A stretch of 64,000 nucleotides of DNA from positions 1 to 64,000 of the forward strand of contig DAOPZY010000007.1 of assembly GCA_035353615.1 (NCBI GenBank). The letters are read 5' to 3'. Shown here one piece after another: positions 36,185 through 46,100 of the stretch. Source of the stretch: CAXXOK01 sp035353615 (GTDB lineage Bacteria; Bacillota; Clostridia; Christensenellales; Aristaeellaceae). How positions within the stretch are numbered: the stretch's first letter is position 1; each line of letters opens with the position of its first letter. The notes below the pieces were generated by a model. The model ran no database searches, was not told the DNA's origin, and was given only the letters and a program-made list of their open reading frames with translations. Both the position numbers and the translations under genes were made by a program.

Positions 36185-37937
36185 CCAACCCCGAAAGCCC
36201 CGTACGGCCACCCTCCGGCGGGTGCTGCTCGCGGTGCGGCGGTATTGGCCGCTACTGATCGCCTCCGGCGCGCTGGCCGCGGCGACCGTCGCCCTCACGT
36301 TGTATGTGCCCATACTGATTGGCGCGGCAATCGACGGCATTGTCGGGCCGGCTCAGGTGGATTTTCAGGCCGTGCTGCAAAAGCTGTGGACCATCGGCAT
36401 CATCGTAGGCGTTACGGCGGCGCTGCAATGGATCATGAACACCGTTAATAACCGCGTCACCTATCAGGTGGTGCGCGACATCCGCCGGCAGGCGTTTGAA
36501 AAAATTCAGATTCTCCCGCTCCAATATATCGACGGGCACCCGACCGGGGAAACCGTGAGCCGCGTGATCGCGGATGTCGATCAGTTTGCCGACGGGCTGC
36601 TCATGGGCTTTTCGCAGCTGTTTACCGGCGTTATCACCATCCTTTCCACGCTGGCGTTCATGGTGTCGCTTCAGTGGCAAATCGCGCTGGTTGTGTTCCT
36701 GATTACGCCGCTTTCGCTGTTTGTGGCGCGGCTGATCGCGCGCAAAACCTACGCGATGTTCCGCCTGCAATCCGAAACCCGGGGCGAGCAGACCGCGCTG
36801 ATCGACGAAATGGTGGTTCACCAAAAGGTGGTGCAGGCGTTTGGCCACGAGCAGGCCGCGCTGAACCGCTTTGACGAAATCAACGGCAGGCTGGCGCACT
36901 GTTCGCTCCGCGCCACGTTTTTTTCTTCGCTGACGTTCCCAACCATGCGCTTTATCAACGCCGTTGTGTACGCGGGCGTGGGGTTGGTGGGCGCGCTTAC
37001 GGTGGTGGCGACGGGCGGCGCGTTTTCCGTGGGGCGGCTTTCTGTGTTTTTAAGCTACGCCAACCAGTACAACAAGCCTTTCAACGAAATATCGGGCGTT
37101 ATTACGGAACTGCAAAACGCGCTGGCCTGCGCCGGGCGCGTGTTTGAGCTGATCGACCAGCCCGCGCAACCCGCCGACGCAAGCGACGCGGAAACCCTGA
37201 CCGATGTGCGCGGCCAGGTGGATGCGGAGGATGTTCGCTTTTCCTACACGCCGGATCGGCGGCTGATCGACGGCTTTACCCTGCACGTGGAGCCGGGGCG
37301 GCGGGTGGCGATCGTCGGCCCCACGGGCTGCGGAAAAACCACCCTGATTAACCTGCTGATGCGTTTTTACGATGTGGACGGGGGCAGCATCCGCGTGGAC
37401 GGGCACGACATCGGCCGCGTAACCCGGAAAAGCCTGCGCGAAAGCTACGGGATGGTGTTACAGGATACATGGCTGAAAACCGGCACGATCCGCGAAAACC
37501 TGCTGATGGGAAAGCCTTCCGCAACCGAGGCAGAAATGATTGCCGCAGCAAAAGCCAGCCATGCGCACAGCTTTATCAAACGCCTGCCCAAGGGGTATGA
37601 TACCCAAATCGGCGAGGATGGCGGGAGCCTTTCGGAAGGGCAAAAGCAGCTGCTCTGCATCGCGCGCGTGATGCTTTGCTTGCCGCCGATGCTGATTTTG
37701 GACGAGGCGACCTCCTCCATCGACACCCGAACGGAACGGAAAATTCAGGACGCGTTCGCCCGCCTGATGCAGGGCCGTACCAGCTTCATTGTGGCGCACC
37801 GGCTTTCGACCATCCGGGAAGCGGATGTGATTTTGGTGATGCGCAACGGCAACATTGTGGAGCAGGGCACCCATGAGGCGCTGTTGCAGCAGAACGGTTT
37901 TTACGCGCAGCTGTACCGCAGCCAGTTTGCGGCGTAG
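36171..37937 (+). CDS. ABC exporter half-transporter, subunit 2 (catalytic ATPase)
   Basis: 588 residues with an N-terminal six-helix membrane domain (about 20-320) and an ATPase domain. Walker A is GPTGCGKTTL, Walker B LILDEATSSID has the catalytic Glu, and the H-loop is IVAHRLS. The signature is LSEGQ instead of LSGGQ, so the composite site it forms with subunit 1 combines two deviations. This fits a heterodimer with one working and one degenerate ATP site. It starts at ATG 36171 within the end of subunit 1 and ends with TAG. Confidence 0.93.
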   Translation: MRAHDQPRKPRTATLRRVLLAVRRYWPLLIASGALAAATVALTLYVPILIGAAIDGIVGPAQVDFQAVLQKLWTIGIIVGVTAALQWIMNTVNNRVTYQVVRDIRRQAFEKIQILPLQYIDGHPTGETVSRVIADVDQFADGLLMGFSQLFTGVITILSTLAFMVSLQWQIALVVFLITPLSLFVARLIARKTYAMFRLQSETRGEQTALIDEMVVHQKVVQAFGHEQAALNRFDEINGRLAHCSLRATFFSSLTFPTMRFINAVVYAGVGLVGALTVVATGGAFSVGRLSVFLSYANQYNKPFNEISGVITELQNALACAGRVFELIDQPAQPADASDAETLTDVRGQVDAEDVRFSYTPDRRLIDGFTLHVEPGRRVAIVGPTGCGKTTLINLLMRFYDVDGGSIRVDGHDIGRVTRKSLRESYGMVLQDTWLKTGTIRENLLMGKPSATEAEMIAAAKASHAHSFIKRLPKGYDTQIGEDGGSLSEGQKQLLCIARVMLCLPPMLILDEATSSIDTRTERKIQDAFARLMQGRTSFIVAHRLSTIREADVILVMRNGNIVEQGTHEALLQQNGFYAQLYRSQFAA

Positions 37938-38073
37938 GCGGCTCAGCCGGGCGGCGGCGTAAAACCCTGCCATCGGGCAGCCGCCTTCTTTCCCAAGCGT
38001 GAAAGGAAAAACACACGTCTGGCGCGAATAGGGTACCGTAATGGGAACAGACCGTTGGAAAGGAGCGACCGGC

Positions 38074-40221
38074 ATGCAAAAAAAAGCGTCAGCTTCACGG
38101 ATGATTCGCGCCGCCCTTGAAAAAGCGCGCGCGGCATTCCGCGCCCCGGCGCTCAAACGGATTGCGCTTGGCGCGGTGTGCGTGTGCGCATGCGCCGTGC
38201 TCACCGGCTGCGCCGCGCTGCAAAGCCTGACGGCCGCTTTGCCGGCGCAAACGCAGGCGAGCTCAGGCCCCAACCTTGATTTGCTCGCCCTGCCCGCCTA
38301 TGAGGATCAGGAGGGCGGCGAAAGCGCGGCCAGCGACGGCGGCACAGCCTACGGCGCGGTGGATTTGTGGCTGGACGCGACCCAAAACGCCGGGGGCATC
38401 AGCGCGCTGACCACAAGCATGTATCCCCATGCGGGTAAAAAGTACCGCGAAGGCGGTTTCCATTACCGGTACGGCACGCAAACCGGATGGTATGAAAGCC
38501 TGCTGCGCGATTTTCTCACCGCGGCCGGCGATACGCGCGTGCGAACCCTGCGCAACGGAAACGAAACCTTCCCGGAGGGCGTTCTGGAAGGGTTCGGCCT
38601 CGCGGCGGCGGACGCGGAAGCCGGCGCTTCGCTGTGGCGCGATCTGCACACCTGCGCCGTGGATACGCAGGCGGGGCTTTTCAGCCAGTTTTCCGCGGAG
38701 GAAATGGCCAACAGCTTTTACAGCCTTGGCTCCGCGGTATGGAACAACCGTTTGAACGGGCTGGACACCCAGTTGCTTGAGAACTCGACGCTTTCCGGCG
38801 CGATGAGCGCCGCCCTGACCGCGCAGACGGAGGCGATTGCGGCCGGCGACGCGGGCTATGTGCTGGCTGCCGGGAGCGATGGTCAACAGTGCGCGTTTTA
38901 TAACGCTTTGGAAAATCTGGACCCCGAAAGGCTCAGCATCATCACGGTGGACCCTGCCTCGGTGCGCAAGGTGAGCGGCTCGGACGCGGACGGTCAGCCC
39001 GTCGCGTGGTACGAGCAGGCGCTGCGGGAACGCGGCGTGTTTGACCGGGGGCTATGCGTGGGCGTGCTGGATTTTACGCTGGACTATCTGGGCCAGATGT
39101 CCAGCGTGGGCATAGCGGACCTCAGCGAGCCGCTCGTTTGGGGACGCGTGATTTTGGATGAAAAAAAGCAGACCTTTGAAAACCTGGGCGTGATGCCCCG
39201 GCAGATGCTCACGTTTGTGATTGGTTCCAAAACCATGGTGAACGGCTTTATCCAGCGCCTGAAGGATACCATTGACGCGGACCGCTCTCTGCGCGGCCTG
39301 CGCGGCCCGCAAAACGGCGAGCTTACCTATACGGCCAACGGCCAAACGGTTACGCAGCAGCCGTTTTCGTTCAGCTGGCAGGCGACGGTGATCGCCCGCC
39401 CCGGCATGGGGTATTATACGCAGCACACCGAAGGGACGGCCTTCGCCGAGGTTTCATCGGCGGCGCAGGCGGAGGAAACCGCTGCCGCCACAGGAGCCGA
39501 CGGTTTGCCGCTTTTTACCCTCGTCAGTAGCGCGGACGGGAGCCTGCCGGATTACACGCTCAAGATCCGCTTTCCCATCGCAACCAGCGATGACGGGGCC
39601 AAACTGGATGTGAGCAAGCTCAGCGGCGCGAGCGTAGACACGCTCAGCACACTTTTGCTGACCCAAACGCTTGCCAACACCGCCGCAAACCGCGAAACTG
39701 CGCCGGCGGGCGCGCAGGTGATACCGTACCGGGACAAGCTGTATGTGTTTGAATCGGGAAAGGCGGACGGCGCTTTTACGCTGGCCGGCGTCGAGCAGGT
39801 GGGGGACGAGCTGGTCTGCTCCGTGCAGGCGAACGGCAAAGCGTTGCAGACCGGGTATTACCGCCTGCGCCTGTCCGCGGATGTAACAGCCGATCAGGTG
39901 ACGTGGGAACAGGTGCCGTGGATTGACGGCGAGGACAGCCTGAGCGTCTCCATAACCGACGCCGACGCGTATGCGTGGGAAACCTTCACCGCCGCGATGA
40001 CCGAATACGACCGGGACGCCAAGGGGATCCCCAAGATGTTCCAGCACGCGTGGGGAAGCTACACGGATAAGCTGTACCACGGTTTGCGGGTGCCGGATTT
40101 TCCGCCGGTGTACAAGGCGTTTGCGCTGCGGGAGCTGACCGGGCAGGTCCGCGCGGCCGCTGCTTCGGACACCAGCCCGCTGATCCGCTGCGCGTTTGAA
40201 GTGTTTGTGCCCGGCCGGTAA
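38074..40221 (+). CDS. Large secreted lipoprotein, unknown function
   Basis: 715 residues. A hydrophobic signal with lipobox LTGC puts the lipidated Cys at residue 46, so it is anchored outside the membrane. No family was recognised. A segment near residues 95-107, VDLWLDATQNAGG, resembles the first strand of a von Willebrand A domain with a MIDAS-like D-x-T-x-N, but this is a weak hint. The rest is a soluble, mixed alpha/beta-looking protein without obvious repeats. ATG 38074 is behind AAAGGAG; an in-frame ATG at 38041 lacks one. It is followed by a membrane protein, a tubulin-like and an actin-like protein on the same strand, so it is probably the outer part of that system. Confidence 0.7.
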   Translation: MQKKASASRMIRAALEKARAAFRAPALKRIALGAVCVCACAVLTGCAALQSLTAALPAQTQASSGPNLDLLALPAYEDQEGGESAASDGGTAYGAVDLWLDATQNAGGISALTTSMYPHAGKKYREGGFHYRYGTQTGWYESLLRDFLTAAGDTRVRTLRNGNETFPEGVLEGFGLAAADAEAGASLWRDLHTCAVDTQAGLFSQFSAEEMANSFYSLGSAVWNNRLNGLDTQLLENSTLSGAMSAALTAQTEAIAAGDAGYVLAAGSDGQQCAFYNALENLDPERLSIITVDPASVRKVSGSDADGQPVAWYEQALRERGVFDRGLCVGVLDFTLDYLGQMSSVGIADLSEPLVWGRVILDEKKQTFENLGVMPRQMLTFVIGSKTMVNGFIQRLKDTIDADRSLRGLRGPQNGELTYTANGQTVTQQPFSFSWQATVIARPGMGYYTQHTEGTAFAEVSSAAQAEETAAATGADGLPLFTLVSSADGSLPDYTLKIRFPIATSDDGAKLDVSKLSGASVDTLSTLLLTQTLANTAANRETAPAGAQVIPYRDKLYVFESGKADGAFTLAGVEQVGDELVCSVQANGKALQTGYYRLRLSADVTADQVTWEQVPWIDGEDSLSVSITDADAYAWETFTAAMTEYDRDAKGIPKMFQHAWGSYTDKLYHGLRVPDFPPVYKAFALRELTGQVRAAAASDTSPLIRCAFEVFVPGR

Positions 40222-40287
40222 CGCGCCCTCCTTGCGCCGCGCCGGATGCCCCTTACCCTCGCCATCCTGTGAGAAAGGATCGCCGCC

Positions 40288-40914
40288 ATGCCGAACAAAC
40301 TGTTCTTCCGCATCCCAACCCACAACCGCACCAAGGTATTGCTGTGCTACCTGCTGGCATGGGGGGTAGCGTTGCTGTTGCCCTATCTGGGGCTGACGCG
40401 GCTGTACCCGTATAAACTGGCAGGCTCCGCGCCGGAAGTGTCCCAGAGCGTGCTCAGCCTGCCGTTGGCGTTGCCCGGCACGGTCAAAGAATTGCTTACC
40501 GCCGCGCAGTTCTCCTCGGACATGAGCCCTGCAGCGCTCAGCGTGGCAATCGCGGCCCGCGACCGGCTGTGGCGTTACGCGGTGGCCGGGGTGATGGCGC
40601 TGGCGGCGCTTTTAAGCCTGCTGTGGCAACTGCTGTGGCGCGTTCGATACCGCAGACCCAAACAGGCGGCCCGGGCAGCCATGAGGGCCGTTATGGACTA
40701 TCATCTGTCCATGGCGGGGATTATCGCGCTGAACGCGCTTATGGCGTTGGCGCTGTACCTGCTGGGCGTGCGGTGGATCGGCGGGCGCACCGTGTGGGAT
40801 TATCTGGTGTATTTCAGCGGCTTTGTGCTCAACCCCCTCGCGGCGATGGTCTGTTTTCGGCTGGCCGCGCCCCCGGCCATATCGGGCAAACACGGGTTTT
40901 TCAGGCGGCTGTAA
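40288..40914 (+). CDS. Hypothetical membrane protein of the tubulin/actin-like cluster
   Basis: 208 residues with about four membrane segments (near 18-38, 95-117, 137-160 and 170-190) and an external loop of about 55 residues between the first two. A basic loop (RVRYRRPKQAARAAMR, about 118-133) is predicted to be cytoplasmic. No family recognised. GAGAAAGGATCGCCGCC precedes the ATG. It lies 66 bp after the lipoprotein and 107 bp before the tubulin-like gene, and could link the outside lipoprotein to the two cytoplasmic nucleotide-binding proteins. Confidence 0.65.
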   Translation: MPNKLFFRIPTHNRTKVLLCYLLAWGVALLLPYLGLTRLYPYKLAGSAPEVSQSVLSLPLALPGTVKELLTAAQFSSDMSPAALSVAIAARDRLWRYAVAGVMALAALLSLLWQLLWRVRYRRPKQAARAAMRAVMDYHLSMAGIIALNALMALALYLLGVRWIGGRTVWDYLVYFSGFVLNPLAAMVCFRLAAPPAISGKHGFFRRL

Positions 40915-41021
40915 CGTTGTGCGGAAGCGCGCGCCGAAACGGGGGTTTCCGCTGTGCCTTGCGCACGGAAACGCCGGCGGCAGGCGGCTCGCTTTCTGAT
41001 CCTTGACCGACAGGAGGCCCT

Positions 41022-43127
41022 ATGTCCAACTATCTGCTTGCCATTGGCGGCACCGGCAACAAAATTCTGGAGGCGCTTGTCTATGCCTGCGCGGCGGACG
41101 CCCTCTATACCCTGGATGAAGATCGCCGCCCGGTTCCGCTTGCGGAGGTGCGGGCGCTGATTGTGGATGTGGACGCAGCCTGCGGCAACACCACCCGCGC
41201 CAAGCAGGCAGCCGAACATTACGAGGCTGTGCGCGGGGCTTTCGCCGCGTCGCGCGTGCCTCATCGGGGCTTTCATACGGCGCTGAGCGTGGAGCGCTGG
41301 AACATGAACCTTGCCAAGCGCGCAAGCTCGGTCGCGGGCATTACGCAAAACCACCGGCGGGATCGCCTGCTTGCGGACAGCCTTTTTTCCCGCACAGAGG
41401 CCGAGCTGGAATACAGCGAAGGGTTTCGGGGGCATCCGGACCTTGGCGTGCTTTTTTTTGCGGATTTGCTCAACAATCTGGACGCGTTGGCCGCCGAGGG
41501 CCAGCCAGACGAGATGGTCACGCTGCTTAAAACGATTCGCGCGGAGCTGGACGCGGGCGAAACCGTGTCGGTGATGCTGGCGGGGTCCATATTCGGCGGC
41601 ACGGGCGCGAGCGGCATCCCCAGCATTTCCCGCTTTCTGCGGGAACGCTTTCGGGACCGCGCGGACCGGTTTGTGCTTTCGGCGGTGCTGATGCTGCCTT
41701 ACTATGAGGTGCCGCCCGCCACCGCCGACGAAACGATGGAAATCGTCGTCAAATCCTCAGCGTTTTTGGACAAGGCCCGCACAGCCCTGCAATATTACGG
41801 CATGGAAGGAATGATCCGCGCCGGGGAGGACGACGCGCGCGGCGTGTACGACGCGCTCTACCTGCTGGGCCTGCCCCGGGAGGCGTTTGTGACCCAGCGC
41901 ATCTACTCCACAGGCTCGCAAAGCCAGGAAAACGACGCGCACCTGCTGGAATGGCTGGCCGTGCGCTGCGCCGCGCAGTTTTACCGCACGGGTTTCCGCG
42001 GGGCGGACGCGCACAACATCGACTGCTATTATTACCAGTGGCACAGCCGCGATGTGTCCTGGGATTGTTTTGACGCGGAAAGCGCCCTGTACAAAAACGC
42101 CTACGGCGGGCTGATGAAAAGCGCCGCGCTGTTTTTTGCCGAGTGTTACCCCACGCTGCGCGCCTGCATCCGGGAGGAAGCCAAACGCGAAGCCCGCACC
42201 GTGAATTACTGGACCGCCTATTTTTATGACGCGCGCCGGTTAAACGGCGCTCAGCGCGCCCAGCTGGAAAAACTGATCGACTCGCTGTACCGGCTTTTCG
42301 CGTTTTACGCCAATTGGATGTGGCAGGTATTGCGCACGCTTCCGCCAACCCTTCGCCCGGAAAAACCGGGCGAGGCGGACGCGCGGGCGCTGGCGGAGCT
42401 GTACACCCGCCTGATTGACGCGCGCGGCGTGTTAGCCCAGTACGAAACCGCGCCCGCCGCCCACACCGCCGCGGAAGCGGAAACCTTGCAGGGCGAGGCG
42501 GCTGCTTTGGGCGAACAGCTCAACCGGCAGATCGTAACCGCCGGGGGGCACGCGTACCTCACGGCGGTCAAGGCGGAAAAAACGCGGCGCGCCGGGCAGC
42601 TGGAAAGCCAGCGGCAGGCGCTGCGCGAGCAGGAGGAGCGCATAGCTCTTTGGGAAGGGGAGGACGCGCGCTATATGGACCCGCAAACCCTCCAGCAGGA
42701 AAAAGCCCGTTATGAAGCCATGCAGCGGGCTTACGCCGGCATGGCGGACCGGCTTTCGCTGGTGCAGGAGGACGAAATGCGCGCCGTGGAGCGCCGCGTG
42801 GCCGATACGCCCGCGCTGGCGACCGATCTGGAATTGCCGGATAACGGGCTGTTTGAGCCGGAAGCGCTTAATGCCCTGCACGAGTTGCTCACCCTGTACG
42901 GCGCGGGGGAAGAAGCGCGCGATATGCGGGCCGTGGAGGCCCTGCGAAAAACCCTGTGGGAGCGCCTGCACCGCCTGATTGCCCAACGCGTGCCCGATCG
43001 CCTGACGGCGGTGCAGGCCGTCGCGGGCATGGGCGGCGGCAACCGGATGGGCGAAGGCCCGCAGGCCGCGTTTGCAAGCTTTACGGCGGCTTTGCTGGCA
43101 GCCGTTGTGGAGGAGGAAAACCCATGA
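41022..43127 (+). CDS. Tubulin/FtsZ-like GTPase-fold protein
   Basis: 701 residues. The N-terminal LLAIGGTGNKILEAL (about 4-18) is the first glycine-rich nucleotide loop, and SIFGGTGASGIPS (about 189-201) corresponds to the GGGTGTG tubulin signature. Both fit the Tubulin_2-like group rather than FtsZ. A helical region with an Arg/Glu/Gln-rich probable coiled coil occupies about residues 470-590 (SQRQALREQEERIALWEGED). It would be cytoplasmic, bind GTP and may polymerise. ATG 41022 follows ACAGGAGGCCCT. It overlaps the actin-like gene by 4 bp (ATGA), so the two are translationally coupled. Confidence 0.75.
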   Translation: MSNYLLAIGGTGNKILEALVYACAADALYTLDEDRRPVPLAEVRALIVDVDAACGNTTRAKQAAEHYEAVRGAFAASRVPHRGFHTALSVERWNMNLAKRASSVAGITQNHRRDRLLADSLFSRTEAELEYSEGFRGHPDLGVLFFADLLNNLDALAAEGQPDEMVTLLKTIRAELDAGETVSVMLAGSIFGGTGASGIPSISRFLRERFRDRADRFVLSAVLMLPYYEVPPATADETMEIVVKSSAFLDKARTALQYYGMEGMIRAGEDDARGVYDALYLLGLPREAFVTQRIYSTGSQSQENDAHLLEWLAVRCAAQFYRTGFRGADAHNIDCYYYQWHSRDVSWDCFDAESALYKNAYGGLMKSAALFFAECYPTLRACIREEAKREARTVNYWTAYFYDARRLNGAQRAQLEKLIDSLYRLFAFYANWMWQVLRTLPPTLRPEKPGEADARALAELYTRLIDARGVLAQYETAPAAHTAAEAETLQGEAAALGEQLNRQIVTAGGHAYLTAVKAEKTRRAGQLESQRQALREQEERIALWEGEDARYMDPQTLQQEKARYEAMQRAYAGMADRLSLVQEDEMRAVERRVADTPALATDLELPDNGLFEPEALNALHELLTLYGAGEEARDMRAVEALRKTLWERLHRLIAQRVPDRLTAVQAVAGMGGGNRMGEGPQAAFASFTAALLAAVVEEENP

Positions 43128-46100
43128 AGCGTAACCGCAAAGATGAGCGCAAAGCGGAGCTGGACCGCAATACCTCCTACCTCACGCTGCTGCCGACGAT
43201 GGACGAAGGCTTTCATACCGGGTACCAGACCCGCGCGGGCGTGGTGAGCGATGGAAACCAGAAGCCCCACGAGTGGCTGGAAAGCGTCGCCCGCAACCTG
43301 CTGACCCCGGGGGAGGACGTCGGTTACGCCATCCCGGATGTGCTGGCGGGGGAAGCCCAGCTTCGCCGCCTGATGCGCCTACCCTTTGAGGACGCGATGC
43401 GCCATCAGGAGATGCTGGATTGGCGCGGCGCGCTAGCAACCTTGCTGCTGTGGGACGGTTGGGCGCAGGACGACACCTGGCCCCAGCTGGCTTGCGAAAA
43501 CATGCTGGACGGCGAAAGCGGCGATTTTATCAAAAGCGTGCGGGCCGCTCTGCCGGCCGGCCGCGAAAAGTTTGGGCTGTGGCTGTTTACCCTGTCGGTG
43601 GAGCGGGACGGCGTGCCGGAACGCAAGGCGATCGGCATGCTCTCGCCCACGGTCGCGCTGGCGCCCGCGGCGAACCCCGGCGACCTTTCCTCGCTGCTGC
43701 CGGAGTGCGTGCGGTGGTACAACCGCAAGCGCAAACGATTTGAGGACCCCTGTTCCTGGCTTGGCGAGGCGGACCGCGCCCGGCTGGTGCAGCGGTTGCG
43801 CTATTTACAGGCCCTCAACGAGCGCGCGGAACTGAAAAGCGTGCTGTATGCGGCCGACGCTTCGCTATGCGGGTTGCTCGACCATTTTGTGAGCGATTTG
43901 ATGGCGCGGCGCGGGTCGTGGCGGGAAAGGCTGGAAGCCGGGGACCCCCGTGCCGAGCGCGAGCTGTACATCCGCACGCTGGCGGTGTACGGGCTGGGTG
44001 AAATCAGCGTTTTACCGGGGCTGACCCGGCGCGATGATCCGCTTTCACTTTCAGAGCTTGCGCAAAACCCGCTGCTGGCGCGCCTCGCGCCCACAAACAC
44101 CGTAGCGCCCGCCGAGCTGGGCGGCGCGAGCGCGGTCACCTACAGCTATCAGGGCAAAGCGTTTGCCATGGAAAGCCCGCTGTACCTTCTGGAGCCGGCC
44201 AACGCGCCCGAGGAAATGGACACGCTGCGCCAACTGTGGCAGGAGCTGAGCCTGCCCGCCCAGTTTGACGGGGAGTGGAACCGCCAGATTGCCCGCCGTT
44301 TTCTGGCGTTGGCCAACCGGCTGACCGGTCGGCTGGGAGCCAGCCGCAAGGTGATCGCCATGCTCCGGGAATGGAGCCAGCGCCACGCGGCCTACCGGGA
44401 ATCGGGCGACCGCTCCGTGGCGTTTCAGCTGCCCCTGAAGGACGCGCCCGCCACGCTGGCCGGCCTGAGCGCGGAAATGATCGGCCTGACCGACCCCAGC
44501 GTGCTGACCGGCGCGTTTTCAGACTGTCTTTTGCTGTGCGAGGGCGTGATGCCTTTCCATTTGCCGGTGCTGAACGATCGCTGCGCCGTGCGCGGCGCTG
44601 AAAACCTCTACGCCGTGCCGCCCATCAGCTCCGCGCTGGCGCTGTGGCTTTCCGAAACCGCCGGCGACGCGCAGGAGGATTACTTCCGCCCGACGCTGCC
44701 TGAGGACGCGTTTGCCTTTGAGGCGTTTGAAGATGAAGAAGGCCGCAAGGTGCGGGCGCATATGCGCCTGACCCGCCGCCGCCGGGCGGAGGGCGCGGCG
44801 TTCCAGAACCGTATTGAGCTGACGCGCGTGTACCGGATGGGCGCGGAATTTGCGGAGGGGATGGCGGTGCCCGTCGCCGCGCGTGAATTGCCCACCGTGC
44901 GCTTTTGGCCGGCCGCTCGCCTCGCCGCGGGGCAGTGGAGCGCGTACTACGTGCTGTCCCAAAAACCGGACGCAGTGGATGTGGCGGTGCCCACCGGGAA
45001 TGGGTGGGCGCAGGGCGAACCGCGCCGCGCCGTGGACGACAGTGAGCGCAGCACGCCGACGGAACGCCGCTGGCAAATAGCCCGCACCGAGCGCTGGCCG
45101 TTGTATGTGGGGCTGATGCGCGGCAAGCTGTGCCTGGGCGCGCTGCCCAACGACGAGCCGCTTTCTCAGTTGAAACGCGAAGGCCCCGCCGCCGTGGCCA
45201 TCGACTTTGGCTCCAATGCCACCACGGTGATGATGCGTCAGGGCGAACATATCCGGCCTGCGGCGCTATCCCCCAGGTTGCTGAAAACGCTTTTGCAGGG
45301 GCGCTCCGGGGATGATCTGCTCCTGCCGGACGAGCTGTTGCCGGCCGTAACCTATCAGGACGAGGCGCGCCCCTCCACGTTTGGCAGCGTGATGGACCTG
45401 TTTGGCGATGATGAAGAAAAATGGAACGCGCCGCTGATTGACGGGCATATTTACTACCCGCGCGATCTGGCTTCGCTTTTGCGCAAAAACCCCAATACGC
45501 TGTACTATGACCTGAAATGGGGCGACGAGTCTTATCAGGTGCGCTGTTTACGCCTGTTTATCAAGCAAACCATGCTGCAAGCCTCGCTGGCGGCGCGGCT
45601 GAGCGGTTCCCCTTCGGTGAGCTGGCGGGTGTCCATGCCCAACGCCATGCCCCTGCCCCGGCAGGAAGCCTATCTGGAAACGGTGCGCGGCCTCGCGCGG
45701 GAGGTGGCTGCCGAAACCGGAATGCCGCTGACCCAGGGTGTGCCCGCGGCGCTTTTTGCCAGTGAGAACCAGGCGGATGGCCTCTATTTCCGCCGCCGTA
45801 ACGAGGTGAACGCCCGCAGCGGCTACCTGAACATGGATGTGGGCGGCGGCACCACCGACCTGAGCGTGTGGCTGGGCGGCGCTCCATTTGCGACGCTGGA
45901 AACCTCGCTGCTGCTGGGTTGCCGGCAAATCCTGTTCGAATCGCTGAGCGCGCGCCACCGCGACGAGTTCGAAGCGGATTTTGCCCGCGCGGAGGATGGG
46001 TTGAAAAACCTTGTGCGGGATTTGACGCGCGCGTTTGCGCGCGGCGACGCCTCCCTTCGGGCGCGCCAGAAGAATGTGTTTTTGCTGGACGCTTTTTTTG

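Noticed and set aside
43182..45250. Minus-strand frames antisense to the actin-like gene
   Set aside because: No domains, no start signals, and they lie wholly within a coherent 1213-codon gene with clear nucleotide-binding motifs.
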